From Pseudomonas sp. Root562 (lineage in GTDB: Bacteria > Pseudomonadota > Gammaproteobacteria > Pseudomonadales > Pseudomonadaceae): a DNA stretch of 64,000 nucleotides. How positions within the stretch are numbered: the stretch's first letter is position 1; every line of letters starts with the position of its first letter. This document shows positions 8,899-17,238 of the stretch, in pieces. Location: contig NZ_LMGK01000012.1 of NCBI RefSeq assembly GCF_001427125.1, forward strand, positions 427,430 to 491,429, in the 5' to 3' direction. The notes beneath the pieces are model-generated. The model ran no database searches, was not told where the DNA came from, and saw only the letters and a list, made by a program, of their open reading frames with translations. Position numbers and translations under genes: made by a program.

Positions 8899-9833
8899 GG
8901 AGTGAATTCCTTGTTCTTGTCACTGCCCAGCAGGTAACCGCTGGGGTTGGCCTCAAGGCGTTGAGAGATGGCGCGCAGCGCGGTGAGGGTTTCGCGCAGC
9001 TCACGCACCGCCGGAGCCAGACCATTGAGGCCCTGCATGCCGTTGTTGATCGAGTCCTGATTGCTGCTCAGCAATGTGTTGATCGTCGCACTGCTCTGTT
9101 CCAGCGACTTCATCGCTTGCTCGGCGCTGCCGAACATCTGCTTGCCCTGATCGTTGAGCAGTCCATTGGCGTTGCGCATCAGCGCTGAGGTTTGCTCCAT
9201 CATGCTGCTGGCCTGCTTGCCCACCGAGGACAGTTGCTGCATGGCCTGGCGAATATCGCCACGCTGGTCGGCAATGACCCCGGTGGTTTGCTCCAGATGT
9301 TCAAGGGTCTTGCTGATGCGCTCGATGTTTTCCGTGGAAAACATCAGGTTGGCGTTGTGCATCAGCATGTTCACGCCGGCCATCAGGTCGTTGCTGTCGT
9401 TGAGCAGACGGGCGATAGGCGAGGGCGATGCAACGATTGTCGGCAGGTTGCCGTCCTTGCCCTTTAGCGTCGGGCTCTGTGGCGTGCCGCCGCTGAGCTG
9501 GATGATCGATGTCCCGGTGACCCCGGTCAGCGCCAGTTTGGCCTGGGTGTCTTCCTTGACCGGCGTGTCGCCGCCCAGGCGGATCCGCGCCAGTACCCGC
9601 CGCGGGTCTTGCGGGTCCAGGCGCAGCGATATCACATCGCCGACCTTGATACCGCTGTACTGCACCGAACTGCCTTTGGACAAGCCGCTGACCGCCTCGT
9701 TGAACACGACTTCGTAGTCCTTGAACGCGGTATCGACACTGGACTTGGCCAGAAACAAACCAAAGAGCAGGGCGCCTGCCACCACAATCACAGTGAACAG
9801 GCCGATCAATACATGATGAGCTCGGGTTTCCAT
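8895..9833 (-). CDS. MCE/MlaD-type lipid-binding protein
   Basis: A 312-residue protein anchored by one N-terminal membrane segment (about 9-29, VLIGLFTVIVVAGALLFGLFL). An MCE domain follows (about 38-117; VVFNEAVSGLSKGSSVQYSGIKVGDV and LTGVTGTSIIQLSGG). The C-terminal half, about 170 residues, is a long helical, Gln/Ser/Met-rich region (SSMMEQTSALMRNANGLLNDQ), as in MCE proteins that form hexameric tubes. It carries phospholipid or another hydrophobic ligand between membranes. Its start is one base after the ATPase stop codon. Confidence 0.88.
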   Translation of the reverse strand: METRAHHVLIGLFTVIVVAGALLFGLFLAKSSVDTAFKDYEVVFNEAVSGLSKGSSVQYSGIKVGDVISLRLDPQDPRRVLARIRLGGDTPVKEDTQAKLALTGVTGTSIIQLSGGTPQSPTLKGKDGNLPTIVASPSPIARLLNDSNDLMAGVNMLMHNANLMFSTENIERISKTLEHLEQTTGVIADQRGDIRQAMQQLSSVGKQASSMMEQTSALMRNANGLLNDQGKQMFGSAEQAMKSLEQSSATINTLLSSNQDSINNGMQGLNGLAPAVRELRETLTALRAISQRLEANPSGYLLGSDKNKEFTP

Positions 9834-9834
9834 G

Positions 9835-10638
9835 TCAGACCTCGTTGAGCTGTTGAGCGGCCGTCAGTGCCGCGCGGCCGCGAGGGCCATGGAAGTATTC
9901 GTGAATCCACGCGTCGTCGGTTTCCGATACCTTGTCGATGGCATCCGCCACCAGCACTTTCTTCTGCGCCAGCACCGCCACGCGGTCGGTGATGGTGTAG
10001 AGCGTGTCGAGATCGTGAGTCACCAGAAACACGCTCAGGCCCAAGGCATCGCGCAAGGTCAGGATCAGCTGATCGAACGCCGCCGCGCCAATTGGATCGA
10101 GGCCGGCGGTGGGTTCGTCGAGAAACAGGATGTCCGGGTCCAGCGCCAAGGCCCGCGCGAGCGCCGCACGCTTGATCATCCCGCCGGACAAGGAGGCGGG
10201 GTACTTATCCGCCGCTGACAGTGGCAACCCGGCCAGGGCCAGTTTCACCGCGGCCAGATGTTCGGCATCGTCGCGGCTCAGGCCGGCGTGTTCGATCAGG
10301 GGCAGCGCGACGTTTTCGGTCACGGTCAGGGAAGAGAACAGGGCGCCTTTCTGAAACAGCACGCCAAAACGCCGCTCAATCAGCGAGCGTTCGTGTTCCG
10401 GCAACGTCGGCAGGTTTTGCCCGAACACTTTGACCACGCCTTCGCTGGGCTGACGCAAGCCGACAATGCTGCGCAGCAACACTGACTTGCCGCTGCCGGA
10501 GCCACCGACGACGGCGAGGATTTCGCCCTTGTACAAATCCAGATCGAGGTTCTCATGCACGCTCTGGCGGCCGAAGCGATTGCACAGCCCACGGACTTCA
10601 ATCACCGCCTCGGCGGGCGCTCGGGGTAAACGACTCAC
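9835..10638 (-). CDS. ABC transporter ATPase of the MCE lipid system (MlaF-like)
   Basis: A 267-residue ATPase. Walker A GGSGSGKS, signature LSGGM, Walker B ILFLDEP and the H-loop VTHD are all present and spaced normally. The segment IEVRGLCNRFGRQSVHENLDLDLYKGEI is typical of MlaF-type subunits. It would power the STAS-permease encoded just upstream, whose stop overlaps this start by four bases. Confidence 0.9.
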   Translation of the reverse strand: MSRLPRAPAEAVIEVRGLCNRFGRQSVHENLDLDLYKGEILAVVGGSGSGKSVLLRSIVGLRQPSEGVVKVFGQNLPTLPEHERSLIERRFGVLFQKGALFSSLTVTENVALPLIEHAGLSRDDAEHLAAVKLALAGLPLSAADKYPASLSGGMIKRAALARALALDPDILFLDEPTAGLDPIGAAAFDQLILTLRDALGLSVFLVTHDLDTLYTITDRVAVLAQKKVLVADAIDKVSETDDAWIHEYFHGPRGRAALTAAQQLNEV

Positions 10639-11783
10639 CAGCTCATCTCCATGAAGAACAGCGCGGCCACGGCGTCGAGCACGATCACCACGAAAATCGA
10701 TTGCACCACGCTGGACGTGGTATGCGCGCCGACGGACTCAGCGCTGCCGCTGACCTTGAAGCCTTCCAGGCAGCCGATAGCGGCAATCAGGAACGCGAAC
10801 ACCGGCGCTTTGACCATCCCCACCAGAAAGTGCTGAACACCGATGTCCGATTGCAGCAGCGAAAGGAACATTGCCGGCGAGATATCCAGCGACACCGCAC
10901 ACACCACGCCGCCACCGACAATCCCCGAAACCATCGCCAGAAAGGTCAGCATTGGCAACGAGACCAGCAGGGCGAGCACACGCGGCACCACCAGTAATTC
11001 CATCGGATCGAGACCGAGGGTGCGAATGGCGTCGATTTCCTCGTTGGCCTTCATCGAACCGATCTGCGCAGTGAACGCACTGGCCGTACGCCCGGCCATG
11101 AGAATCGCAGTCAGCAGCACGCCGAATTCCCGCAGGAAGGCGAATGCCACCAGGTCCACCGTGAAGACGCTGGCACCGAACGTGGTCAGCACGGTCGCCC
11201 CGAGAAACGCAACGACGGCGCCCACCAGAAACGTCAGCAAGGCAACGATGGGCGCGGCATCGAGACCGGTTTGCTCGATGTGCGCGACCATTGGCGTGAT
11301 GCGCCAGCGTTTGGGGCGGAACAGGCCACGGACGAGGGTTTCCAGAATCAGTCCGACGAAACCCAGCAGTTGCAGGGTGTCCTGCCAGACTGCGTCCACC
11401 GCGCGGCCAATGCGGGTCAACAGTTGAATGCCGACGCTGATTTCCGGCTCCTTGACCGGCACACAGAAATCGGTCAGCGACTGGTAGACGGTTTGCAGCA
11501 ACGCACGGTCGGCAGAGGAGAGGGTGCAATCAGGGTGTTCGGCGGATCGCCCCAGACGCTCGGAGCCCAGCAGTTCCACCAGCAATGAAGCGCCGGCGGT
11601 ATCCAGGGCGCCGAGACCGTTGAGGTCGATGTGGGTGCTGGCATCGTATTGGCCTTCAAGCTTTTCGCTCAGGCGCTTGAGGTCGGCGTAATGGGCAAGC
11701 GTCCAGTCCCCGGTCACCCGGATCCGGGCGGGGGCGAGCGAGGTGTCCAGATGGGCATTGCCGGCCAATGTGCTGCTGGTCAT
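10635..11783 (-). CDS. Fused STAS domain-MlaE permease
   Basis: A 382-residue protein. Residues 1-110 form a STAS-like domain (VTGDWTLAHYADLKRL, IDLNGLGALDTAGASLLVELL), which in the classic Mla system is the separate MlaB subunit. Residues 130-382 are an MlaE permease, with the recognisable MAGRTASAFTAQIGSMKANEEIDAI and PRVLALLVSLPMLTFLA. The fusion is typical of the second Mla-like operon of many pseudomonads rather than the mla/ttg2 locus. It is the first gene of the four-gene operon. The lipid substrate and direction of transport are not evident from sequence. Confidence 0.88.
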   Translation of the reverse strand: MTSSTLAGNAHLDTSLAPARIRVTGDWTLAHYADLKRLSEKLEGQYDASTHIDLNGLGALDTAGASLLVELLGSERLGRSAEHPDCTLSSADRALLQTVYQSLTDFCVPVKEPEISVGIQLLTRIGRAVDAVWQDTLQLLGFVGLILETLVRGLFRPKRWRITPMVAHIEQTGLDAAPIVALLTFLVGAVVAFLGATVLTTFGASVFTVDLVAFAFLREFGVLLTAILMAGRTASAFTAQIGSMKANEEIDAIRTLGLDPMELLVVPRVLALLVSLPMLTFLAMVSGIVGGGVVCAVSLDISPAMFLSLLQSDIGVQHFLVGMVKAPVFAFLIAAIGCLEGFKVSGSAESVGAHTTSSVVQSIFVVIVLDAVAALFFMEMSW

Positions 11784-11838
11784 AAGCTCCGTGCTTTTTC
11801 GGCTATTTACGCTGACTTACGTAATACCACGAACGGCC

Positions 11839-12879
11839 TCACTTTTCTTTGGCCGGTGTGCTGTCCTTCACTTTGAAGCGCAATACGCCGATCAGCTGGC
11901 CGTCTTCGGTAAGTACCCGGACCTGCCATTTGCCTGCCGGATTGCCGGGGAAGTTCTGTTTGTGAGTCCAGGCCCGATAGCCTTCCTTGCGCCCACCGTG
12001 GATGTCCAGCGGAATGCGGTCGACCTCTTTGCCGTTGAACTGCCACACATGATAAATCCGCTCGTCCAGGCCACGCGGCGCGTTGATCGCGGTGTAGGCA
12101 TACAGGCCACCGCCGCGAATCTGCTCGGCACTGACTTCTTCGAGACTGGCGCCTGGCGTGCGATCTTGCATTTGCGTGCTGATGGCCACGTCGGTCATCC
12201 ACAAGGTCGCTGGCGGCACCCATGAGCGCAACACCCAACCGACACCGCCGATCCCGATGGTGATGCTCAGGATCGCCAGCGCATTGCGCACGGTGCGAAT
12301 CGGAAAAATCGACGCCAGGCTCGGGAACGACAGCAATACGGCAATACCCAGCGCCCATTTGAAACTTTGCGAGGTGGTCAGGTGCATGATCACCGGCAAC
12401 GCGGTGAGGAGGGCGGCGAACAATGTCAGCGTATGCAGCGCGAGGAACGCCCAGCGTCGCGGCGCCAGCCATTTGTAGTAAAGCGGGTCGACGATGGAGA
12501 TCAGTGCGGCGATGCCGAGCAACCCGGTGAAGAACAACTGGCCGCTGTTCCAGGTGGTGGTGATGAAAAAGAACGGCAGAACGAAAAAAAGGCTTTCCTG
12601 ATGGATCATCTGCGTCGCGTAACGCAGCAACGGCTGAGGAATTTCCCGCTTGAAGATCCGCGTGAACAGCTTGGTCAGGCTATTTTCCAGCATCAGCCAG
12701 ATCCAGCTGATCAGCATGATGGTGGTGATCCAGCTGGCCAAGCCCTGCTGACGGTCGACCAGAATGAAGCTGCCGACCCCGGAAACAAAACCACCGAGCG
12801 CAATGACCCCGGGGTAGCGCTTCATCAGCTCGAGGATGCGCTGTACAAAAAGGGTCAGAGTCGACATTCGGCGATTCAC
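11839..12879 (-). CDS. DUF5924/DUF2914 membrane protein
   Basis: A 346-residue protein. The N-terminal 230 residues carry six to seven hydrophobic segments (GVIALGGFVSGVGSFILVD, WITTIMLISWIWLMLENSL, FFVLPFFFITTTWNSGQLFF and others). The C-terminal part (YAYTAINAPRGLDERIYHVWQFNGKEVDRIPLDI, FPGNPAGKWQVRVLTEDGQLIGVLRFKV) is a DUF2914-type beta domain, probably periplasmic. I know no experimental function. An in-frame ATG four codons in (12867, MSTLTLF) is an alternative start. It stands alone between the lipid operon and the peptidase. Confidence 0.75.
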   Translation of the reverse strand: MNRRMSTLTLFVQRILELMKRYPGVIALGGFVSGVGSFILVDRQQGLASWITTIMLISWIWLMLENSLTKLFTRIFKREIPQPLLRYATQMIHQESLFFVLPFFFITTTWNSGQLFFTGLLGIAALISIVDPLYYKWLAPRRWAFLALHTLTLFAALLTALPVIMHLTTSQSFKWALGIAVLLSFPSLASIFPIRTVRNALAILSITIGIGGVGWVLRSWVPPATLWMTDVAISTQMQDRTPGASLEEVSAEQIRGGGLYAYTAINAPRGLDERIYHVWQFNGKEVDRIPLDIHGGRKEGYRAWTHKQNFPGNPAGKWQVRVLTEDGQLIGVLRFKVKDSTPAKEK

Positions 12880-12942
12880 ATTAGTCGTAGGAAAAATCTC
12901 AAACAGGTTACCGCCGGCACGACGACGTGGCGAGGGTAAGCG

Positions 12943-14319
12943 CTATTTTCTGCGATGCAAGCGCCAGGCTGCCAGGCTCAACACCAGCAAACCCAATACC
13001 CCTCCCATTACCCACAACACTTGGTCATCACTGAGCAACGGCTTTTCGATCCGCACGTAACCCGGTTGCAGGAGCAGCTCGCGCATCGCCTTGTTCGCTT
13101 CAGCCAGTGATACCGCTTGCAGTTCCTTGGCGGGGTTGGCGAAACGGCCGTCCTGATAGTCTCCCAACGCGCTCCAATAGTAATCGGCCAGCGCGCTGTT
13201 GCCTTGCACGGCCCAGGATTGACGGGCGATAGCGGCTTGCTTGAGACGGTTGAAGGTCTCAGCGTTGAGGCCGTCCTTGAGTAATTGCGCCTTCAATTCA
13301 TCCAGCACCGTCAGGGCCTCGGCTACGTCGTCACGCTCAAGGTCGGCGTTGAGGCTCATGAAACCAACCCCGCCGAATACCTCACGCTCGGCCCATGGGC
13401 CGTATGACAAGCTGTGCGCCAGCCGCAGTTGGCGATACAGCGCCCAGTCCAGATAGTCCTTGAGCAGGTCGAAGGTTTCGTCATGCTGATCCTCCAGCAC
13501 CGGTTCCGGTACCAGCCAATGCAGCTTGGCCCCGCCCCCGACGAAGCCGCGTGTCAGCACGCGCTCGTGGGCCGCGCTGGCCTGGATTTGCGGCAGCGGC
13601 GGATGATTACCCGGCTCGATCGGTACCAGCGTGCCGTAGGTGCGTTCCAGATAGGCCGGCAGCAAGCGATCCAGGTCGCCGACCACGATCAGCGTCATGT
13701 TGTTGGGCGCGTACCAATCCTTGCGGACTTTCTCCAACTGCTCGCGGGTCAACTGATCGACTTCGGCGCGCTCGGAGCATTTCAGGCCCAATTCCACGGC
13801 CAGTTGCTTGCTGGCGGTGTGACCCAGGTCCTGGCGATCCAGCCAGCGTTGCAAATGCGAGTAGTGACCGCCGTCTTCGCGCTCGACCACTTGTTTGGCC
13901 GCGTTGATGGCGTTGTCGTCGAAGTGAGTCTGGGTCAGCAATGCCAGCAGCAGGTCGAGGACTTTGCGCTGATTCTTCGCCGGGGCTTCGATCACGAACG
14001 TGGTGTCGGCGTTGCTGGTGAACGCATTCCACTCACCGCCCAGCGCTTGCATGCGCTCTTCAAGCCCGCCTTCGCCGCTGGCGTCGATACCGCTGAACAG
14101 CAGATGCTCGAGCAGATGTGGCAACTCTTTGTCAGCGCAGCCGAAATCATCAATGCCGACGCCGACTACCAGCCGGATTGCCACATGCCCGCGTTCGGCA
14201 CCGGGTTTGAGCAGAATTTGCAGACCGTTGCGCAGGGTATAACCCTCGACCTGGAAGCGATCCAGGGCAAACGACGGGAATGAGCCGAGCAACAAACAGG
14301 CGAACAACAGGCAACGCAT
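12943..14319 (-). CDS. M16 family zinc metallopeptidase, membrane-anchored
   Basis: A 458-residue protein. It has an N-terminal signal peptide (LLFACLLLGSFPSFA), the inverted zinc motif HLLEH (His68, Glu71, His72) and the downstream acidic residue in VVERED (about Glu146). A second M16-type half contains RQLRLAHSLSYGPWAEREVFGGVG. A C-terminal membrane segment (VMGGVLGLLVLSLAAW) with a basic tail anchors it facing the periplasm. It is half the size of two-domain pitrilysins and resembles the subunit-type M16 peptidases of pseudomonads. The active-site residues are intact, so catalysis is likely. The substrate is unknown. Confidence 0.85.
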   Translation of the reverse strand: MRCLLFACLLLGSFPSFALDRFQVEGYTLRNGLQILLKPGAERGHVAIRLVVGVGIDDFGCADKELPHLLEHLLFSGIDASGEGGLEERMQALGGEWNAFTSNADTTFVIEAPAKNQRKVLDLLLALLTQTHFDDNAINAAKQVVEREDGGHYSHLQRWLDRQDLGHTASKQLAVELGLKCSERAEVDQLTREQLEKVRKDWYAPNNMTLIVVGDLDRLLPAYLERTYGTLVPIEPGNHPPLPQIQASAAHERVLTRGFVGGGAKLHWLVPEPVLEDQHDETFDLLKDYLDWALYRQLRLAHSLSYGPWAEREVFGGVGFMSLNADLERDDVAEALTVLDELKAQLLKDGLNAETFNRLKQAAIARQSWAVQGNSALADYYWSALGDYQDGRFANPAKELQAVSLAEANKAMRELLLQPGYVRIEKPLLSDDQVLWVMGGVLGLLVLSLAAWRLHRRK

Positions 14320-14375
14320 AACGAGCTTCCATACGGCTAGCGTGAGTTCAACAGACTTCAGGCCACTGTGGACGT

Positions 14376-16034
14376 TCAGGGAGAATGCGTGATGTCAGTC
14401 ATATCGTCGACAACCAGCGCTCCGGTGTCGGACGTTTCCAGCACTACGTAGGCGCTGCTGCAAAACAGCGAATTCAGACGTTTCATGTCGGCGATCAACT
14501 CCAGGTGCAACGAACTGGTCTCGAGACTTTGCACGATCTTGCGTTGCAAACGGCTGACATGAGCATGGGCCATGCGCCGCTCCTGTGCGCGAAAGCGACG
14601 TTTCTCACGGACCAATTGACGAGCGCTTTCCGGGTCGGCGCTGAGGAACACCGACAAGCCCAGGCGCAAATTGGCAATCAATTGGCTGTGCAACCCCGCC
14701 AACTCCTCCAGGCCCACCTCGGAAAACGACCGGCGTTGCGAGGTTTTCTGCTGCTGCACCTTGCGCAGCATGCGCTCGATCAGGTCACTGGCGAGCTTCA
14801 GGTTTATCGCCAATTCAATGATTTCTGCCCAGCGTCGACTGTCCTGGTCACTAAGGTCTTCGCGAGGCATTTGCGCCAGATAGAGCTTGATCGCGCTGTA
14901 GAGCGATTCCACGTCTTCCGCCAGGCGACGCACTTCCTGAGTCACCGCGGTTTGCTTGCCGTGCAACACATCGAGCATAGCTTCGAGCATGTTGTCGATC
15001 AGGTCGCCCATGCGCAGGGTTTCCCGCGCCGCATTGGCCAACGCCAGGCTCGGGGTAGCCAAGGCCGTCGGGTCGAGATGCCGTGGTTTGGCGGTGCCGT
15101 TGGCTTGCGGACGCTCCGGCAACACCCAGGCACAGAACCTCGCCATTGGCCCGACACTGGGCAACAGGATCAGGCAGCGCGCCGTGTTGTAGAGCAGGTG
15201 GAAGCCGATGACCATTTCCTGAGGGCTGAAGTCGAGGCTGTCGAGCCAATGCACCACGGGGTCGAGCACCGGAATGATCAGCACCAGGCCGATCAGTTTG
15301 TACAGCAGGCTGCCCAATGCCACCTGGCGCCCGGCGGCGTTCTGCATGCTGGTGCTGAGGAACGCCAGAATGCCGCTGCCGATGTTGGCACCGATCACCA
15401 GGCCGATGGCCACCGGCAGACTGATCACGTTCGCGCCGGCCAGGGTCGCGGTCAGCAGCACCGCCGCGAGGCTTGAATAGGAAATCATCGCGAACAGCGC
15501 ACCCACCAGGGCGTCGAGCAGAATGTCGCCGGTCAGCGAGGCGAAGATTACCTTCACCCCTTGGGCATGAGTGATCGGCGTGGCCGCTTCGACGATCAGC
15601 TGCAACGCCAGGATGATCAAGCCCAAGCCGATCGCGACACGGCCCATCTGGCCCAGGCGGGTCTGTTTGCGCGAGAGAAAGAAAATCACCCCGAGGAAAA
15701 TCAGCAGCGGCGACAGCCATGACAGGTCAAGAGTCAGCACCCGCGCCATCAGCGCCGTACCGACATCCGCGCCAAGCATGGTGGCCAGCGCCGGCGTCAG
15801 CGCCATCAGGCCCTGGCCGACAAATGAAGTGACCAGCATCGCGGTGGCGTTGCTGCTCTGCACCATCGCGGTGACGACGATTCCGGAAATGAACGCCAGC
15901 CAGCGTCTGGACATGTTCTGTCCGATGACATGGCGCAAGTTGGAGCCGAACACCCGCAGAATGCCGGTTCGGACGATGTGCGTGCCCCAGATCAACAAGG
16001 CCACGGCGGAGAGTAGATTGAGCAGGGTGAGCAT
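14376..16034 (-). CDS. Na+/phosphate cotransporter with PhoU-like tail (NptA/YjbB type)
   Basis: A 552-residue protein. Its N-terminal 310 residues contain two Na/Pi repeats, each with a QSSNATA-like motif (MVQSSNATAMLVTSF; a second SYSSLAAVLLTATLAG). The C-terminal part (about 340-550) is helical and PhoU-like (LRMGDLIDNMLEAMLDVLHGKQ). In E. coli the related YjbB exports phosphate. The ATG at 16034 was chosen because AGGGGG stands just before it and MLTLLNLLSAVALLIWGTH is the usual start. A longer frame to 16145 adds 37 atypical residues. Confidence 0.88.
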   Translation of the reverse strand: MLTLLNLLSAVALLIWGTHIVRTGILRVFGSNLRHVIGQNMSRRWLAFISGIVVTAMVQSSNATAMLVTSFVGQGLMALTPALATMLGADVGTALMARVLTLDLSWLSPLLIFLGVIFFLSRKQTRLGQMGRVAIGLGLIILALQLIVEAATPITHAQGVKVIFASLTGDILLDALVGALFAMISYSSLAAVLLTATLAGANVISLPVAIGLVIGANIGSGILAFLSTSMQNAAGRQVALGSLLYKLIGLVLIIPVLDPVVHWLDSLDFSPQEMVIGFHLLYNTARCLILLPSVGPMARFCAWVLPERPQANGTAKPRHLDPTALATPSLALANAARETLRMGDLIDNMLEAMLDVLHGKQTAVTQEVRRLAEDVESLYSAIKLYLAQMPREDLSDQDSRRWAEIIELAINLKLASDLIERMLRKVQQQKTSQRRSFSEVGLEELAGLHSQLIANLRLGLSVFLSADPESARQLVREKRRFRAQERRMAHAHVSRLQRKIVQSLETSSLHLELIADMKRLNSLFCSSAYVVLETSDTGALVVDDMTDITHSP

Positions 16035-16206
16035 ACAGACCCCCTGTGGTGTAGCGCTCCAAAGGGAGCAAGTTGACGGTGCCGCGCGACGATCTACTTC
16101 TTCTGTACTTAAGCTGTAGTTGGCTAACGGTCTGGACGCCAGCATCGCATAGCTAAAGACGTGATTGAAACAAAACTGTCATGAAAACAGCTCCGTGCGG
16201 AAAATG

Positions 16207-16228
16207 AAAAAGGGACCCGAAGGTCCCC
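16207..16228 (-). terminator. Intrinsic terminator with UUCG tetraloop, end of the terC transcript
   Basis: Read on the minus strand: GGGACC, loop TTCG, GGTCCC, then TTTTT. The C(UUCG)G-type loop and T run make this a strong terminator. It lies beyond the REP at 16245-16352, so that repeat falls inside the terC 3' untranslated region. Confidence 0.85.
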
Positions 16229-16244
16229 TTGTTCACTGCGTGAC

Positions 16245-16352
16245 TGTGGCGAGGGAGCTTGCTCCCGCTGGGTCGCGTAGCGGCCCCAACCGGCAAGTCC
16301 GATACGTTTACGCCTGCTGTGCAGTCGAGCGGGAGCAAGCTCCCTCGCCACA
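16245..16352. repeat. REP doublet, type A
   Basis: Outer arms of 25 bases, TGTGGCGAGGGAGCTTGCTC and continuing (16245-16269), with the exact complement at 16328-16352. The middle holds a smaller, imperfect GTCGCGTAGCGGC-type fold. The same type recurs at 23644, 25384 and 35779. Confidence 0.88.
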
Positions 16353-16386
16353 AAAGCTCTTATCCCACAGAGCTTTGCCCTCCGGG

Positions 16387-17154
16387 TTACTGTCCCGGAA
16401 TGTCCTTGCGCAGTTTCACCGGATCCTGCTGCTTGCGCTTTCTCGCCATCGCGGTGCGCATCTTGATGTTGATCGCTTCCACCGCCAGCGAGAACGCCAT
16501 GGCAAAGTAGACGTAGCCTTTTGGCACGTGCACATCCAGGGATTCGGCAATCAGAACGGTACCGACTACCAACAGGAACGACAGCGCCAGCATTTTCAGC
16601 GATGGGTGTTTGTCGATGAACGTGCTGATGGTGCCCGAGGCCAGCATCATCACCAGAACCGCGACGACGATCGCCGCCACCATGACCGGTACATGGGACA
16701 CCATGCCGACCGCGGTGATCACCGAGTCCAGCGAGAACACGATGTCGATGATCGCGATCTGGATGATGGTGTAGAGGAAGTTGCCACCCTTGCCCGAAGG
16801 TTCTTCGTTGCTTTCGTCTTCACCTTCCAGTGCGTGGTACATCTCTTGCGAGCTCTTCCACAGCAGGAACAGGCCACCAAAGAACAGGATCAGGTCACGT
16901 CCGGAAATGCCCTGGCCGAATACTTCGAACAAGTCGGCGGTGAGGCGCATGACCCAGGTGATCGACAGCAGCAACAGAATCCGCGTGATCATGGCCAGCG
17001 CCAGGCCGAAAATCCGCGTGCGCTGTTGCATGTGCTTGGGCATGCGGCTGACCAGGATCGAAATCATGATGATGTTATCGATGCCCAGGACGATTTCCAG
17101 AGCAGTCAGGGTGAAGAAGGCAACCCAGATTTCAGGGTTGGTCAGCCATTCCAT
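16387..17154 (-). CDS. TerC family integral membrane protein
   Basis: A 255-residue polytopic protein with seven hydrophobic segments. The two TerC signatures are clear: TALEIVLGIDNIIMISIL near the N terminus and IAIIDIVFSLDSVITAVGM in the middle, each with a membrane-embedded Asp. The family includes tellurium-resistance TerC and Mn2+ exporters (Alx, MeeF type). The acidic loop EGEDESNEEPSGKGG lies between halves. No other ter genes are nearby, so metal export is more likely than a tellurite operon role, but this is inference. Confidence 0.88.
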   Translation of the reverse strand: MEWLTNPEIWVAFFTLTALEIVLGIDNIIMISILVSRMPKHMQQRTRIFGLALAMITRILLLLSITWVMRLTADLFEVFGQGISGRDLILFFGGLFLLWKSSQEMYHALEGEDESNEEPSGKGGNFLYTIIQIAIIDIVFSLDSVITAVGMVSHVPVMVAAIVVAVLVMMLASGTISTFIDKHPSLKMLALSFLLVVGTVLIAESLDVHVPKGYVYFAMAFSLAVEAINIKMRTAMARKRKQQDPVKLRKDIPGQ

Positions 17155-17186
17155 GTGTATTCCTTTGAGCGATTGTTAAACCAAAA

Positions 17187-17220
17187 CGGGCCCAGGCTTC
17201 AAAAACGAAGCCTGGACCCG
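17187..17220 (-). terminator. Intrinsic terminator after the citrate transporter gene
   Basis: Read on the minus strand: a 14-bp stem (CGGGTCCAGGCTTC / GAAGCCTGGGCCCG, one G-T pair) with a T-rich loop, followed by TTTTGGTTT. It sits between the CitMHS gene stop and the terC start. Confidence 0.75.
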
Positions 17221-17238
17221 GTGTGGTGAGTCTTGGGC

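Noticed and set aside
16387..17154. TerC as part of a tellurite-resistance operon
   Set aside because: No terA, terB, terD, terE or terZ-like gene is nearby, so only the general TerC membrane family is claimed.
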